A stretch of DNA of 64,000 bases, taken from Streptomyces dysideae (GTDB lineage: Bacteria; Actinomycetota; Actinomycetes; Streptomycetales; Streptomycetaceae). Where the stretch lies: positions 109,091-173,090 of the forward strand of contig NZ_KQ949075.1 of NCBI RefSeq assembly GCF_001514305.1. The letters run 5' to 3'. The notes under the pieces are model-generated. The model saw only the letters and a program-made list of their open reading frames with translations. It was not told the origin of the DNA and did no database searches. Below, one piece after another: positions 1-8,382 of this stretch; positions within the stretch are counted from its first letter, which is position 1, and each line of letters opens with the position of its first letter. The translations under genes and the position numbers were made by a program.

Positions 1-1079
1 TGCGCGCCCACCGCGTCGCAGGCGATCGCCGCGACCAGCGCCGAGTCGATGCCGCCCGACAGACCGATGAGGACCGACTTGAAGCCGTTCTTCGCGACAT
101 ACGCCCGCAGGCCGACCACCAGCGCCGAGTACACCTCCTCGTCGTCGTCCAGCCGCTCCGCGTAACCGCCCGACAGCTCCGGCTCGTACGCCGGGAGCGG
201 CTCCTCGGACAGGACGAGCCGGTCGATGCGCAGACCGTCGTCCACACGTTGTCCATCAGCGACTCCGTCGCGGGCGGTCGGCGCGTCCGCCGACGCCGCC
301 GGCAGGTCGAGGTCGAGGACCACGCAGCCCTCCGCGAACTGCGGCGCCCGCGCGATCACCTCGCCGTCCCGGTCGACCACGATCGAGTCACCGTCGAAGA
401 CCAGTTCGTCCTGCCCTCCGATCATGGCGAGATAGGCGGTGGTGCAGCCCGCCTCCTGGGCCCGCTTGCGGACCAGCTCCAGACGGGTGTCGTCCTTGTT
501 GCGCTCGTACGGCGAGGCGTTGACCGAGATCAGCAGGCCCGCCTCGGCCGACCGCGCCGCCGGCACCCGGCCGCCGTCCTGCCAGAGGTCCTCGCAGATC
601 GCGAGCGCCACGTCGACCCCGCGCACCCGGATCACCGGCATGGTGTCGCCGGGCACGAAGTAACGGAACTCGTCGAAGACGCCGTAGTTCGGCAGGTGGT
701 GCTTGGCGAAGCTCAGCACCACCTCACCGCGGTGCAGCACCGCCGCCGCGTTCTGCGGGGCGCCGGCCGGCTGGCCGTACCTGGGCTGGGCGGACTCGGA
801 ACGGTCGAGGTAGCCGACGATCACCGGCAGCTCCCCGAAACCCTCGTCGGCGAGCCGCTCGGCCAGACTGCGCAGGGCCGCGCGGGACGCCTCCACGAAG
901 GACGGGCGCAGCGCCAGGTCCTCGACGGGATACCCGGTCAGCGACATCTCAGGGAACGCCACGAGATGCGCTCCCTGCTCGGCGGAGTGCCGGGTCCAGC
1001 GCAGGATCGTCTCGGTGTTCCCGGAGATGTCACCGACACACGAGTCGATCTGGTTCAGGGCGAGGCGTAGTTGAGGCAC
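1..1079 (-). CDS. nadE: Glutamine-dependent NAD+ synthetase, N-terminal part (cut by window edge)
   Basis: Makes NAD+ from deamido-NAD+ with ATP and ammonia, the ammonia being released from glutamine by the N-terminal nitrilase-like domain. The first ~280 residues read as a CN-hydrolase domain (FPEMSLTGYP, AKHHLPNYGVFDE, ALAICEDLWQDGG with the catalytic Cys). The start of the synthetase domain follows, with the PP-loop SGGIDSALVAA near residue 345. The GTG start at 1079 gives VPQLRLALNQIDSCVGD, the usual N-terminus. Full-length family members are about 580 residues, so roughly the last 220 lie beyond position 1. The next upstream gene on this strand ends well to the right, so it probably has its own promoter. 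Confidence 0.93.
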   Translation of the reverse strand, partial: MPQLRLALNQIDSCVGDISGNTETILRWTRHSAEQGAHLVAFPEMSLTGYPVEDLALRPSFVEASRAALRSLAERLADEGFGELPVIVGYLDRSESAQPRYGQPAGAPQNAAAVLHRGEVVLSFAKHHLPNYGVFDEFRYFVPGDTMPVIRVRGVDVALAICEDLWQDGGRVPAARSAEAGLLISVNASPYERNKDDTRLELVRKRAQEAGCTTAYLAMIGGQDELVFDGDSIVVDRDGEVIARAPQFAEGCVVLDLDLPAASADAPTARDGVADGQRVDDGLRIDRLVLSEEPLPAYEPELSGGYAERLDDDEEVYSALVVGLRAYVAKNGFKSVLIGLSGGIDSALVAAIACDAVGA

Positions 1080-1196
1080 GCGCTCAGTGTAATCGTCAGA
1101 GCGACGCGATGGGGTGGCGCGGAGTGTGGGCCACCCCACGCCGTCCACTGCCCCGAGCCGTCCCCGGCCCTTGGGGCCTGCCCGGCGGATCAGGCC

Positions 1197-2783
1197 CTAG
1201 CCTCGGTAGCCCAGCACCGTCATCATCCCCGCCTCCGAGTGATAGACGTTGTGGCAGTGGATCATCCACAGCCCCGGATTGTCGGCGTCGAAGTCCACCG
1301 TCAGCATGCCGTTCGGCAGCACGATCGCCGTGTCCTTGCGCGGGCCTCCCGTCACATTGGCCAGGCCGAAGGTGTGGCCGTGCAGATGGATCGGGTGCCA
1401 CATGGTCGTCGAGTTGGAGAACTCGAGCCGCACCCGCTCACCGGCCCGCACCGGATGGCGCTGCGCGGCGCTGTACGGCTTCTTGTCGAAGGCCCAGTCG
1501 TACTTCATCATCCCGCCGGTGAGCTTGAGCCGGATCGTCCGGTCCGGCTTGCGCCGCGGCAGGGCCACCGACTCGTCCGCCGTGAGCTTGTCGGCCGTCA
1601 GCAGTCTGCCGTCCAGCTCCTTCGGGCGTACGGTCGCCGCGGGCGCCGCACCGCCGCCCGTGCGCAGCACCGCCATCGTGGTGGCCTTCTTGCCCTCGGC
1701 GAGCGCCGTCAGCGGGAAGACGCCGTCCCCCGCCGTCACCAGCACGTCGTACCGCTCGCCCATGCCGAGCAGCAGCGCGTCCGTCGTCGTATGCCGGACC
1801 GGGAAGCCGTCCGTGTGCGTCACCGTCATCTCGTGTCCGCCGAGGGCGACCCGGAAGGCGGTGTCCCCGCCGGCGTTGACCAACCGGATCCGGATCCGGT
1901 CCCCGGGATTCGCCCGGAACGCCGAAGGCGCCTTCGCCGTACGCCCGTTGACCAGGTAGTGGGGATATGCCACATCGCCCGCGTCCCCGCCCAGCAGCTC
2001 GCTCTCGGCGCCCATCATCATCCGGGACGGACCGGAGGACGAGGCCGACGGGGAGGCCTCGGAGCGCATCGTCATCCCCGACATGTCATGGCCCTCATGA
2101 CCCGAACCGCCCATGCCCCCGCTCAGCTCACCGAGCACGGAGTCCGGTGTCGAGCCGTCCACGCCGTCGACCCAGTCGTCCAGGACGACCGCCCACTCCT
2201 TGTCGTACGCCAAGGGCTCCTTGGGATCCTCGACGATCAGCGGTGCGTACAGCCCGCGGTCCTGCTGGACGCCGGAGTGCGGATGGAACCAGTACGTGCC
2301 CGCGTGCGGCACCGTGAAGCGGTAGGTGAAGTCGGCGCCCGGCTTGATCGCGCGCTGGGTGAGGCCGGGGACGCCGTCCATGTCGTTGCGCAGGGCGAGG
2401 CCGTGCCAGTGCAGGGACGTGGTGGCCGGGAGGTGGTTGGCGAGCGTGAGGGCGAGGGTGTCGCCGGCGGTGACACGGATCTCCTTGCCGGGCAGTTCGC
2501 CGCCGTACGCCCACGACCTGACCGTGCGCTCGCCGAGGTCGAGCGAGGCCTCGGCGGCCGTGAGTTTCACCTCGCGGACCGCGCCGCTGCCGTCGGCGGC
2601 GCGCTTCTTCTCGGCGGCGGCGACCTCCTCGCCCGCCGGATCGACATAGCCCCCGGGTGCGGCGGCCGCGGGCTCGCCCCCGCCGTGTCCGGAGTGGCCT
2701 CCGCCTGAGCAGGCGGCCAGAAGGCCCGTACCGGCGACGGCGACGGATGCGCCGAGTACGGAACGGCGCGTGTGATGACGCAT
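1197..2783 (-). CDS. Secreted multicopper oxidase (lipoprotein, Tat-type signal)
   Basis: 528 residues. The N-terminus has a twin arginine (RR at 6-7) and a lipobox LLAAC with Cys25, so export by Tat and lipid anchoring outside the membrane are likely. Copper ligand motifs appear in the expected order: HWHG (~res 124), HPHSG (~166), HPIHLHGHTF (~461) and HCHNVYHSEAGMM (~509). These are the type 1, 2 and 3 copper ligands of three-domain laccase/CueO-like oxidases. A His/Met-rich stretch (SGHEGHDMSGMTM) near residue 230 resembles copper-tolerance oxidases. Substrate is unknown. DUF6153 and DUF305 genes with His/Met-rich motifs lie just upstream on the same strand, which suggests copper handling (inference). 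Confidence 0.93.
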   Translation of the reverse strand: MRHHTRRSVLGASVAVAGTGLLAACSGGGHSGHGGGEPAAAAPGGYVDPAGEEVAAAEKKRAADGSGAVREVKLTAAEASLDLGERTVRSWAYGGELPGKEIRVTAGDTLALTLANHLPATTSLHWHGLALRNDMDGVPGLTQRAIKPGADFTYRFTVPHAGTYWFHPHSGVQQDRGLYAPLIVEDPKEPLAYDKEWAVVLDDWVDGVDGSTPDSVLGELSGGMGGSGHEGHDMSGMTMRSEASPSASSSGPSRMMMGAESELLGGDAGDVAYPHYLVNGRTAKAPSAFRANPGDRIRIRLVNAGGDTAFRVALGGHEMTVTHTDGFPVRHTTTDALLLGMGERYDVLVTAGDGVFPLTALAEGKKATTMAVLRTGGGAAPAATVRPKELDGRLLTADKLTADESVALPRRKPDRTIRLKLTGGMMKYDWAFDKKPYSAAQRHPVRAGERVRLEFSNSTTMWHPIHLHGHTFGLANVTGGPRKDTAIVLPNGMLTVDFDADNPGLWMIHCHNVYHSEAGMMTVLGYRG

Positions 2784-2918
2784 GACTGGGTGACACCTCG
2801 ATATGTGTGGTGCTGCTGTGATGCATGGCCTGGACGCGTCTGCTGCTTCTGGTACACCGCTCGCGGCGCGCAGGTTCCCACCTGCGTGCGAGCAGCCCGA
2901 AACAGCCGGTGCGCAGGC

Positions 2919-3314
2919 CTAGATGCGCAGCACCGACAACTGGGCGAGGAGATGTCTCGGCGGGGGAGGGTTCGGCCACAGGGCCCGTAGGAGCCGGGAG
3001 GACGAGGGGGCGCGGAGCTGTCCGGGCCGTGTGGCATCGGATGCCGGCGCCATGAGCAGCAGGAGCGTGGCGGCCCCCAGCACCGCCAGGCACACCGACG
3101 ACGGATCAGTCCCGCCCGGGGCAGGCATCTCGGCGCTCACCGCCGGGACGGTCGCCGACTCGGGCGTCGACGCGACCGCCGCGTGCCCCGCCGTATGACC
3201 GGCCGGCCCGCCGTGCTCGGAGGGATGCCCGAGCGTGTGCATCGTCACGACCCCGAGGAGCAGCACGGCGAACAGCAGCAGCCGTCCGTACGTCCCTCTC
3301 CTCGTCCCGGTCAT
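2919..3314 (-). CDS. DUF6153-like small membrane protein
   Basis: 131 residues from ATG 3314; an upstream in-frame start (3347) would only add a basic tail. An N-terminal hydrophobic segment (LLLFAVLLLGVVTMHTLGHP), a His-rich extracellular stretch (HPSEHGGPAGHTAGHAA), a second hydrophobic segment (CLAVLGAATLLLLMAPA) and a basic Pro-rich tail match the general plan of DUF6153 proteins of actinomycetes. Function is not established. His clusters and the position next to a multicopper oxidase make metal binding plausible but unproven. Confidence 0.7.
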   Translation of the reverse strand: MTGTRRGTYGRLLLFAVLLLGVVTMHTLGHPSEHGGPAGHTAGHAAVASTPESATVPAVSAEMPAPGGTDPSSVCLAVLGAATLLLLMAPASDATRPGQLRAPSSSRLLRALWPNPPPPRHLLAQLSVLRI

Positions 3315-3368
3315 GCACAGCAGCCTACCCCTACCGGGTATGCGCACATGCCCGTGCCGCGTCGAGGG

Positions 3369-3983
3369 TCACGGCCGCGGCTTCGCGCCCCGCTCGGCGA
3401 GCATGTCCTTCATCAGCCCGATCTCCGACTCCTGACCGTCGACCATGCCCTGCGCCAGCCGCCTCTCCACGCCGACCGTGCACCGGTCGACACAGGACTC
3501 GGCCATGTGGATGCCGCCCTTGTGATGGTCCGTCATCAGCTGCAGAAAGAAGATCTCGGCCTGTTCGCCGTTGAGTTTCCCGAGCTTCTCCATCTCGGTG
3601 TCGGTCGCCATGCCCGGCATCAGCGCGCCGTCCTCACCGACGGCCATGTCCATGCCCGTCCACGCCATCGGCGTCGACGACACCTTCGGCAGCCCCCACA
3701 GGTCCAGCCAGCCGATCATCATGCCGCGCTGGTTGGCCTGCGTCTGCGCGATGTCGTAGGCCAGGCGCCGCACCTCCTCGTCGTCGGTGCGGTCGCGCAC
3801 GACGAACGACATCTCCACGGCCTGCTGGTGGTGTACCGCCATGTCGCGCGCGAAGCCGGCGTCCGCCGAGTCGGCCGTGGGGGCGCTGCTCGCGCCGTCG
3901 TCCCCGGCGACCGCGAAGCTGATCGCACCGGTCGCGACGAGCACGGCCGCGGCGGTCCCCGCGATCCAGCCCAGCTGCCTCAC
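3369..3983 (-). CDS. DUF305 family secreted protein
   Basis: 204 residues. A hydrophobic signal segment (LGWIAGTAAAVLVATGAISFAVA) is followed by a DUF305 domain with its paired helical motifs: FARDMAVHHQQAVEMS (~res 50) and LQLMTDHHKGGIHMAE (~155). These HH...M motifs are typical of the ferritin-like DUF305 fold, often linked to copper. The GTG start at 3983 overlaps the TGA of the DUF3105 gene (GTGA, 4 nt), so the two are almost certainly translated in a coupled way. I chose this GTG over longer options because it begins the signal peptide directly. Confidence 0.88.
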   Translation of the reverse strand: MRQLGWIAGTAAAVLVATGAISFAVAGDDGASSAPTADSADAGFARDMAVHHQQAVEMSFVVRDRTDDEEVRRLAYDIAQTQANQRGMMIGWLDLWGLPKVSSTPMAWTGMDMAVGEDGALMPGMATDTEMEKLGKLNGEQAEIFFLQLMTDHHKGGIHMAESCVDRCTVGVERRLAQGMVDGQESEIGLMKDMLAERGAKPRP

Positions 3984-4645
3984 TGCGCCAGACCTCCCGT
4001 GCAGACCGCGCCCTTCTCGGGGGTCTGCTCGCCCTGGACGTACTTCTCGAAGAACTTGTCGACGTTCGGGTCGCTCGCGCCGGTCACCGTGCGCTGGTGG
4101 CCCCACGCGGAGAGCATGATCGGATCCTTCTGCTTCTCGTCCGGGCTCATCAGCGTGTACGGCGTCTGCTTCACCTTCGCCGCCAGCGCGGCCACATCGG
4201 CCTCCGAGGCCTTGCTGGTGTACGTCACCCACACCGCGCCGTGCTCCAGGGAGTGCACGGCGTTCATGTTGTTGAGTTCCTTGGTGTAGACGTCGCCGTT
4301 GCAGTTCATCCAGACCTGGTCGTGGTCACCGCCGACCGGGGGCTCCATCGCGTACTTCACGGTCTTGGTGACGTGGGTCTGGGTCAGCTTGCCCTTCCAG
4401 GTCTTCACACCGTCCGCACCGGTGATGAAGCTCCCCGTGGGCTGCTTCGCGTCGGCCGCCTCGCTGCTGTCGTCGGACTGCGACCTGACGACGAAGACAC
4501 CACCGGCGACGAGACCGGCGACGACCACCACACTGGCAGCGATGGTGAGGATCCGGTTGCGGCGCTCCCGGGACTGCTCGGCGCGCCGCATCTCCTCTAT
4601 CCGCGCCTTGCGGGACGCACTGCTCTGGTTCTTGGCGGAGCCCAT
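3980..4645 (-). CDS. DUF3105 family membrane-anchored protein
   Basis: 221 residues from ATG 4645. A charged, basic N-terminus (SASRKARIEEMRRAEQSRERR) precedes one membrane segment (ILTIAASVVVVAGLVAGGVFVV, ~res 32-53). The outer domain has the DUF3105 hallmarks PPVGGDHDQVWMNCNGDVY and AVHSLEHGAVWVTY, with conserved His and Cys. It is the first gene of a two-gene unit with DUF305 (4-nt overlap). The start lies 133 bp from the divergent Rrf2 gene, with an NsrR-like site in between. Function unknown; the DUF3105-DUF305 pair is a common actinobacterial arrangement. Confidence 0.88.
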   Translation of the reverse strand: MGSAKNQSSASRKARIEEMRRAEQSRERRNRILTIAASVVVVAGLVAGGVFVVRSQSDDSSEAADAKQPTGSFITGADGVKTWKGKLTQTHVTKTVKYAMEPPVGGDHDQVWMNCNGDVYTKELNNMNAVHSLEHGAVWVTYTSKASEADVAALAAKVKQTPYTLMSPDEKQKDPIMLSAWGHQRTVTGASDPNVDKFFEKYVQGEQTPEKGAVCTGGLAQ

Positions 4646-4740
4646 GGGGTGTTGTCCTTCGGGGGGAAAGGGACGGTCGGGTCCGCTGATCGTAGTGGGG
4701 AGGGAGTGCCCTCTCGTAGAGAGGGCAGAGGAAACCAGAT

Positions 4741-4763
4741 ATTTTGAGTCGGAGATGCGCATT
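4741..4763. promoter_or_regulatory. Possible NsrR operator between DUF3105 and nsrR
   Basis: The AT-rich stretch contains TTGAGTC-GGA-GATGCGCATTA. It shares the GATGC..ATTA half and the 3-bp centre spacing with the better palindrome upstream of hmp (6443-6460). It sits just before the nsrR start and upstream of the divergent DUF3105-DUF305 unit, so it could serve autoregulation. The left half is weaker than at hmp. If the nsrR start is the alternative ATG at 4755, the site overlaps the start codon. Confidence 0.5.
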
Positions 4764-4778
4764 ACCTACGCTGCCCGT

Positions 4779-5213
4779 ATGCGGCTGTTGCGCTCCACCG
4801 ACCTGGCACTGCGCGTCCTCATGCGGCTCGCCGTCGAGGGCGACGCCAGCCCCACCACGCGCGGGGTCGCGGAAGACATGGACGTGCCCTACACGCACAC
4901 CGCGAAGGTCGTCGCCGAACTCCAGCACATGGGCCTGGTCGACGCCCGACGCGGCCGGGGCGGCGGGCTCTCGCTCAGCGACCGGGGGCGCACGGCGTCC
5001 GTGGGCGCCGTGGTGCGCGCCTTCGAGGGCGACGGCGACGTCGTCGAGTGCGAGGGCGCCAACCCCTGCCCCCTGAACTCCGCCTGTCGGCTGCGCGGCG
5101 CCCTGCGCCGGGCCCAGGAGGCGTTCTACGCCTCGCTGGACCCGCTGACGGTGGGCGACATGGTCACCGACCCCACCGGCCCGCTGCTGCTGCAGATCGG
5201 CCGCGCGCCCTAA
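4779..5213 (+). CDS. nsrR: Rrf2 family Fe-S repressor, NsrR type (nitric oxide sensor)
   Basis: 144 residues from ATG 4779; a second ATG at 4755 would add eight residues. A winged-helix Rrf2 domain (RSTDLALRVLMRLAVEG, then TRGVAEDMDVPYTHTAKVV as recognition region) is followed by three cysteines spaced CX5CX5C (CEGANPCPLNSAC). This is the cluster-binding pattern of NsrR, in which an Fe-S cluster reacts with NO and releases DNA. The gene is convergent with the flavohaemoglobin gene and the two stop codons overlap (5210-5213). That pairing supports NO sensing over other Rrf2 types such as IscR, where spacing differs. Confidence 0.88.
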   Translation: MRLLRSTDLALRVLMRLAVEGDASPTTRGVAEDMDVPYTHTAKVVAELQHMGLVDARRGRGGGLSLSDRGRTASVGAVVRAFEGDGDVVECEGANPCPLNSACRLRGALRRAQEAFYASLDPLTVGDMVTDPTGPLLLQIGRAP

Positions 5214-6397
5214 CCCTGGGCGATCCAGAGGTCCGGCCCGAACACCTCGTAGTGGATGTCCGCCGGGGCCACGCCCCGTTCGATCAGCTGCGCCCGTACC
5301 GACCGCATGAAGGGCAGCGGGCCGCACAGGTACGCGCGCGTGCCGGGCGCGACGGGCACGCGCGCGAGGTCGACGAGCCCGGTGTGGGCGCCGGCCGGGG
5401 CGTCCTGCTCGTACCAGAGGTGCACGGCCGAGTCCGGCAGCTTCCCGGCGTACGCCTCCTGGTCGGCGCGCAGGGCGTGCTCGGCGGGGGAGCGGTCGCC
5501 GTGGACGACGGTGACCGGGGCGCGGTGCCCGGCCTCCGCGAGGTGCGCCAGCATGGCGACCATCGGGGTCACACCGATGCCGGCCGAGGCCAGCAGCAGG
5601 GGCGTGTCCGTGGCGTCGTCGAGGACGAGATCGCCGTACGGGGCGGACAGCTCCAGGACGTCACCCTCGCGCACGCGCGCGTGAAGATGGTTCGAGACCT
5701 CGCCGTCGGGTGACGCGGCGTCCCCGCCGACCCGCTTCACGCTGATCTGCCGTACGCCCGAGCCGGGCGCCCCGGAGAGGCTGTACTGCCGTATCTGACG
5801 GGCGCCGTCCGCGAGCTCCACGCGTACGGACACGTACTGCCCGGCGCGGAAGCCGGTCACCGCACCGCCGTCGGCCGGGCGCAGCCGGAAGGTGGCGACG
5901 TCGTCGGTGTCGGCGACCCGCTCGACGACCTCCCAGCGCCGCCACTCCGGCTCCTCGGACTCCTCGTACAGCCGCTTCTCGAGCGCGACGAGGGCGTTCG
6001 CCATCAGCCAGTAGACCTCGTCCCAGGCGGCGGCGACCTCGGGCGTGACGGCCTCGCCGAGGACGTCGGCGATGGCGGCGAAGAGGTGCTCGTGGACGAT
6101 CGCGTACTGCTCCGGGGTGACGCCGAGCGAGGCGTGCTTGTGGGCGATGCGGGACAGCATCGCGTCGGGCCGCCGGTCCGGCTGGTCCACCAGGTGGGTG
6201 GCGAAGGCGGCGATGGACCCGGCCAGGGCCTGCCGCTGGGTGCCGGCCGCCTGGTTGCCGCGGTTGAACAGGTCACGCAGCAGCTCGGGGCGGGCGGCGA
6301 ACATCCCGGCGTAGAAGCGTTCGGTGATCTCGCCGAGGGCGGCGCCGACGGCGGGGAGGGTGGCGCGGACGGTGGCAACGGACGGTTCGGACAGCAT
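5210..6397 (-). CDS. hmp: Flavohaemoglobin, nitric oxide dioxygenase
   Basis: 395 residues. Oxidises NO to nitrate with O2 and NAD(P)H. The order is a globin domain (res 1-135) with proximal-His region EQYAIVHEHLFAAI, an FAD-binding reductase domain (RQYSLSGAP, ~205) and an NAD-binding domain (LLLASAGIGVTPMVAML, ~270; AYLCGPLPFM, ~365). Length is normal for Hmp. ATG 6397 is preceded by GAAGGAGCCC at good spacing. A palindrome about 45 bp upstream (6443-6460) is the likely NsrR operator, and the putative regulator gene is directly convergent. Confidence 0.95.
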   Translation of the reverse strand: MLSEPSVATVRATLPAVGAALGEITERFYAGMFAARPELLRDLFNRGNQAAGTQRQALAGSIAAFATHLVDQPDRRPDAMLSRIAHKHASLGVTPEQYAIVHEHLFAAIADVLGEAVTPEVAAAWDEVYWLMANALVALEKRLYEESEEPEWRRWEVVERVADTDDVATFRLRPADGGAVTGFRAGQYVSVRVELADGARQIRQYSLSGAPGSGVRQISVKRVGGDAASPDGEVSNHLHARVREGDVLELSAPYGDLVLDDATDTPLLLASAGIGVTPMVAMLAHLAEAGHRAPVTVVHGDRSPAEHALRADQEAYAGKLPDSAVHLWYEQDAPAGAHTGLVDLARVPVAPGTRAYLCGPLPFMRSVRAQLIERGVAPADIHYEVFGPDLWIAQG

Positions 6398-6435
6398 CGT
6401 GGGCTCCTTCTGACACGACGGGAACGACAGCCCTA

Positions 6436-6465
6436 TTAAAACTTGCATCCGAGATGCCAATTAAA
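6436..6465. promoter_or_regulatory. NsrR-type operator upstream of hmp
   Basis: An AT-rich inverted repeat in otherwise GC-rich DNA: core TTGCATCCGAGATGCCAA (6443-6460), halves TTGCATC and GATGCCA around CGA, flanked by TTAAAA and ATTAAA. It lies 38-68 bp before the hmp start, where a repressor would cover the promoter. The similar site at 4741-4763 upstream of nsrR supports a shared regulator. Confidence 0.7.
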
Positions 6466-6694
6466 CCGGGGTGGGTCTGAAGGGGCCGGGCATTACGGAT
6501 GTCGGTCCGAGCAGGCAAGATGGGCGGAAGAGCAGTACATCTGCCATATGTGAGGCGTTCAGCCCGAGGTCGCTTCGTCGATCAAGGTCGGCAACGCGCA
6601 TGAAATGCTGTTGTGGTGGGATGCTCAGGTGCCCGACCGCCTCCCGAGGGACCGGAGACAGGCGGCCTGACCAGCAAGGATGGGGAAGCGGAAG

Positions 6695-8056
6695 ATGGAC
6701 AAGCAGCAGGAGTTCGTGCTCCGGACGTTGGAGGAGCGCGACATCCGGTTCGTACGCCTGTGGTTCACGGACGTGCTGGGCTTCCTCAAGTCCGTGGCCG
6801 TGGCCCCGGCCGAGCTCGAGCAGGCCTTCGACGAGGGCATCGGCTTCGACGGCTCGGCGATCGAGGGCTTCGCCCGGGTATACGAGTCCGACATGATCGC
6901 CAAGCCGGACCCCTCGACCTTCCAGGTCCTGCCGTGGCGAGCGGAGGCCCCCGGCACCGCCCGGATGTTCTGCGACATTCTCATGCCGGACGGCTCCCCG
7001 TCCTTCGCCGATCCGCGGTACGTCCTCAAGCGGGCGCTGGCCCGAACCTCCGACCTGGGCTTCACGTTCTACACCCACCCGGAGATCGAGTTCTTCCTGC
7101 TGAAGGACCGCCCGCTGGACGGCTCCCGCCCGACCCCGGCGGACAACTCCGGCTACTTCGACCACACCCCGCAGAACATCGGCATGGACTTCCGCCGCCA
7201 GGCGATCACCATGCTGGAGTCGATGGGCATCTCGGTCGAGTTCTCCCATCACGAGGGCGCCCCCGGCCAGCAGGAGATCGACCTGCGGTACGCCGACGCG
7301 CTGTCCACGGCGGACAACATCATGACGTTCCGCCTGGTGATGAAGCAGGTGGCGCTGGAGCAGGGCGTCCAGGCGACGTTCATGCCGAAGCCGTTCAGCG
7401 AGCACCCGGGCAGCGGCATGCACACACACCTGTCGCTGTTCGAGGGCGACCGGAACGCCTTCTACGAGTCGGGCGCCGAGTACCAGCTCTCCAAGGTCGG
7501 CCGCTCCTTCATCGCGGGTCTGCTGAAGCACTCGGCGGAGATCTCCGCGGTCACCAACCAGTGGGTGAACTCCTACAAGCGCATCTGGGGCGGCTCCGAG
7601 CGCACCGCCGGCGCGGGCGGTGAGGCCCCCTCGTACATCTGCTGGGGCCACAACAACCGCTCGGCCCTGGTCCGTGTCCCGATGTACAAGCCCGGCAAGA
7701 CCGGCTCGGCCCGCATCGAGGTCCGCTCGATCGACTCCGGCGCCAACCCGTACCTGGCCTACGCCGCCCTGCTGGCCGCCGGCCTCAAGGGCATCGAGGA
7801 GGGCTACGAGCTCCCGCCGGGCGCCGAGGACGACGTCTGGGCCCTCTCCGACGCCGAGCGGCGGGCGATGGGCATCGAGCCGTTGCCGCAGAACCTCGGC
7901 GAGGCGCTGACGCTGATGGAGCGCAGCGACCTGGTCGCCGAGACGCTCGGCGAGCACGTCTTCGACTTCTTCCTGCGCAACAAGCGCCAGGAGTGGGAGG
8001 AGTACCGCTCCGAGGTGACCGCGTTCGAGCTGCGGAAGAACCTGCCGGTGCTCTGA
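6695..8056 (+). CDS. glnA2: Glutamine synthetase-like ligase GlnA2 (probable gamma-glutamylpolyamine synthetase)
   Basis: 453 residues from ATG 6695, preceded by GGGGAAGCGGAAG; another ATG sits at 6680. GS catalytic domain motifs are present: EIEFFLL (~res 131), KPFSEHPGSGMHTHLS (~233) and NNRSALVRVP (~322). At the place where GlnA carries the adenylylated Tyr (DLYELAPEE), this protein has Trp382 (DDVWALSDAE), so it should not be controlled by GlnE in that way. In S. coelicolor the GlnA2 paralogue has been described as a gamma-glutamylpolyamine synthetase rather than a true glutamine synthetase; assignment here rests on similarity and position near glnE. It ends in a strong hairpin. Confidence 0.85.
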   Translation: MDKQQEFVLRTLEERDIRFVRLWFTDVLGFLKSVAVAPAELEQAFDEGIGFDGSAIEGFARVYESDMIAKPDPSTFQVLPWRAEAPGTARMFCDILMPDGSPSFADPRYVLKRALARTSDLGFTFYTHPEIEFFLLKDRPLDGSRPTPADNSGYFDHTPQNIGMDFRRQAITMLESMGISVEFSHHEGAPGQQEIDLRYADALSTADNIMTFRLVMKQVALEQGVQATFMPKPFSEHPGSGMHTHLSLFEGDRNAFYESGAEYQLSKVGRSFIAGLLKHSAEISAVTNQWVNSYKRIWGGSERTAGAGGEAPSYICWGHNNRSALVRVPMYKPGKTGSARIEVRSIDSGANPYLAYAALLAAGLKGIEEGYELPPGAEDDVWALSDAERRAMGIEPLPQNLGEALTLMERSDLVAETLGEHVFDFFLRNKRQEWEEYRSEVTAFELRKNLPVL

Positions 8057-8080
8057 GCGCAGGGCAGCGGGGTTCCCGAA

Positions 8081-8121
8081 ACGGCCCGGGCCGGCGGCAG
8101 TGAGCCGCCGGCCCGGGCCGT
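8081..8121 (+). terminator. Hairpin terminator after glnA2
   Basis: Perfect 18-bp inverted repeat (8081-8098 with 8104-8121) around the 5-nt loop AGTGA, 24 bp after the glnA2 stop. No U-run follows, as usual in Streptomyces. Confidence 0.85.
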
Positions 8122-8382
8122 CTGCATGCTGAGACGCGTGGTCATGACCTGGGATCCGTGGCTGTCAGCCAGTCTCACGTCAACGCAGGTCAATGCGGCC
8201 GATGTTGCGTGCTGTGCAGAAGGAGTGACTGGCGATATATGAGTTCTATTCCCAATTATCCTAATTTTCTTGACATGTACCGTCTGAGCGAGAAGCGTGA
8301 ATTGAGGATCTACGGCAGTCCGAAACGCTCTGCCGCACAGCCGACAAGGACTGGAGGCTAGGCGGAAAGGACGAACTCACTC
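8122..8382. other. Non-coding stretch with an unusually AT-rich core
   Basis: I see no gene here. Positions 8231-8275 (GATATATGAG, CCCAATTATCCTAATTTTC) are far richer in A+T than anything around them. A TTGACA hexamer at 8270-8275 could be a -35 box, but no convincing -10 lies 16-19 bp downstream. The stretch probably holds the promoter of the small secreted protein at 8383. Confidence 0.5.

Noticed and set aside
1071..2708. 545-codon frame antisense to the multicopper oxidase
   Set aside because: Composition is His/Arg/Val-rich with no family motifs, while the opposite strand encodes all copper sites.
8158..8361. 67-codon ORF upstream of the small secreted protein
   Set aside because: Mixed composition, no motif, and it spans the AT-rich likely promoter; its end coincides with the stop before the secreted-protein frame.
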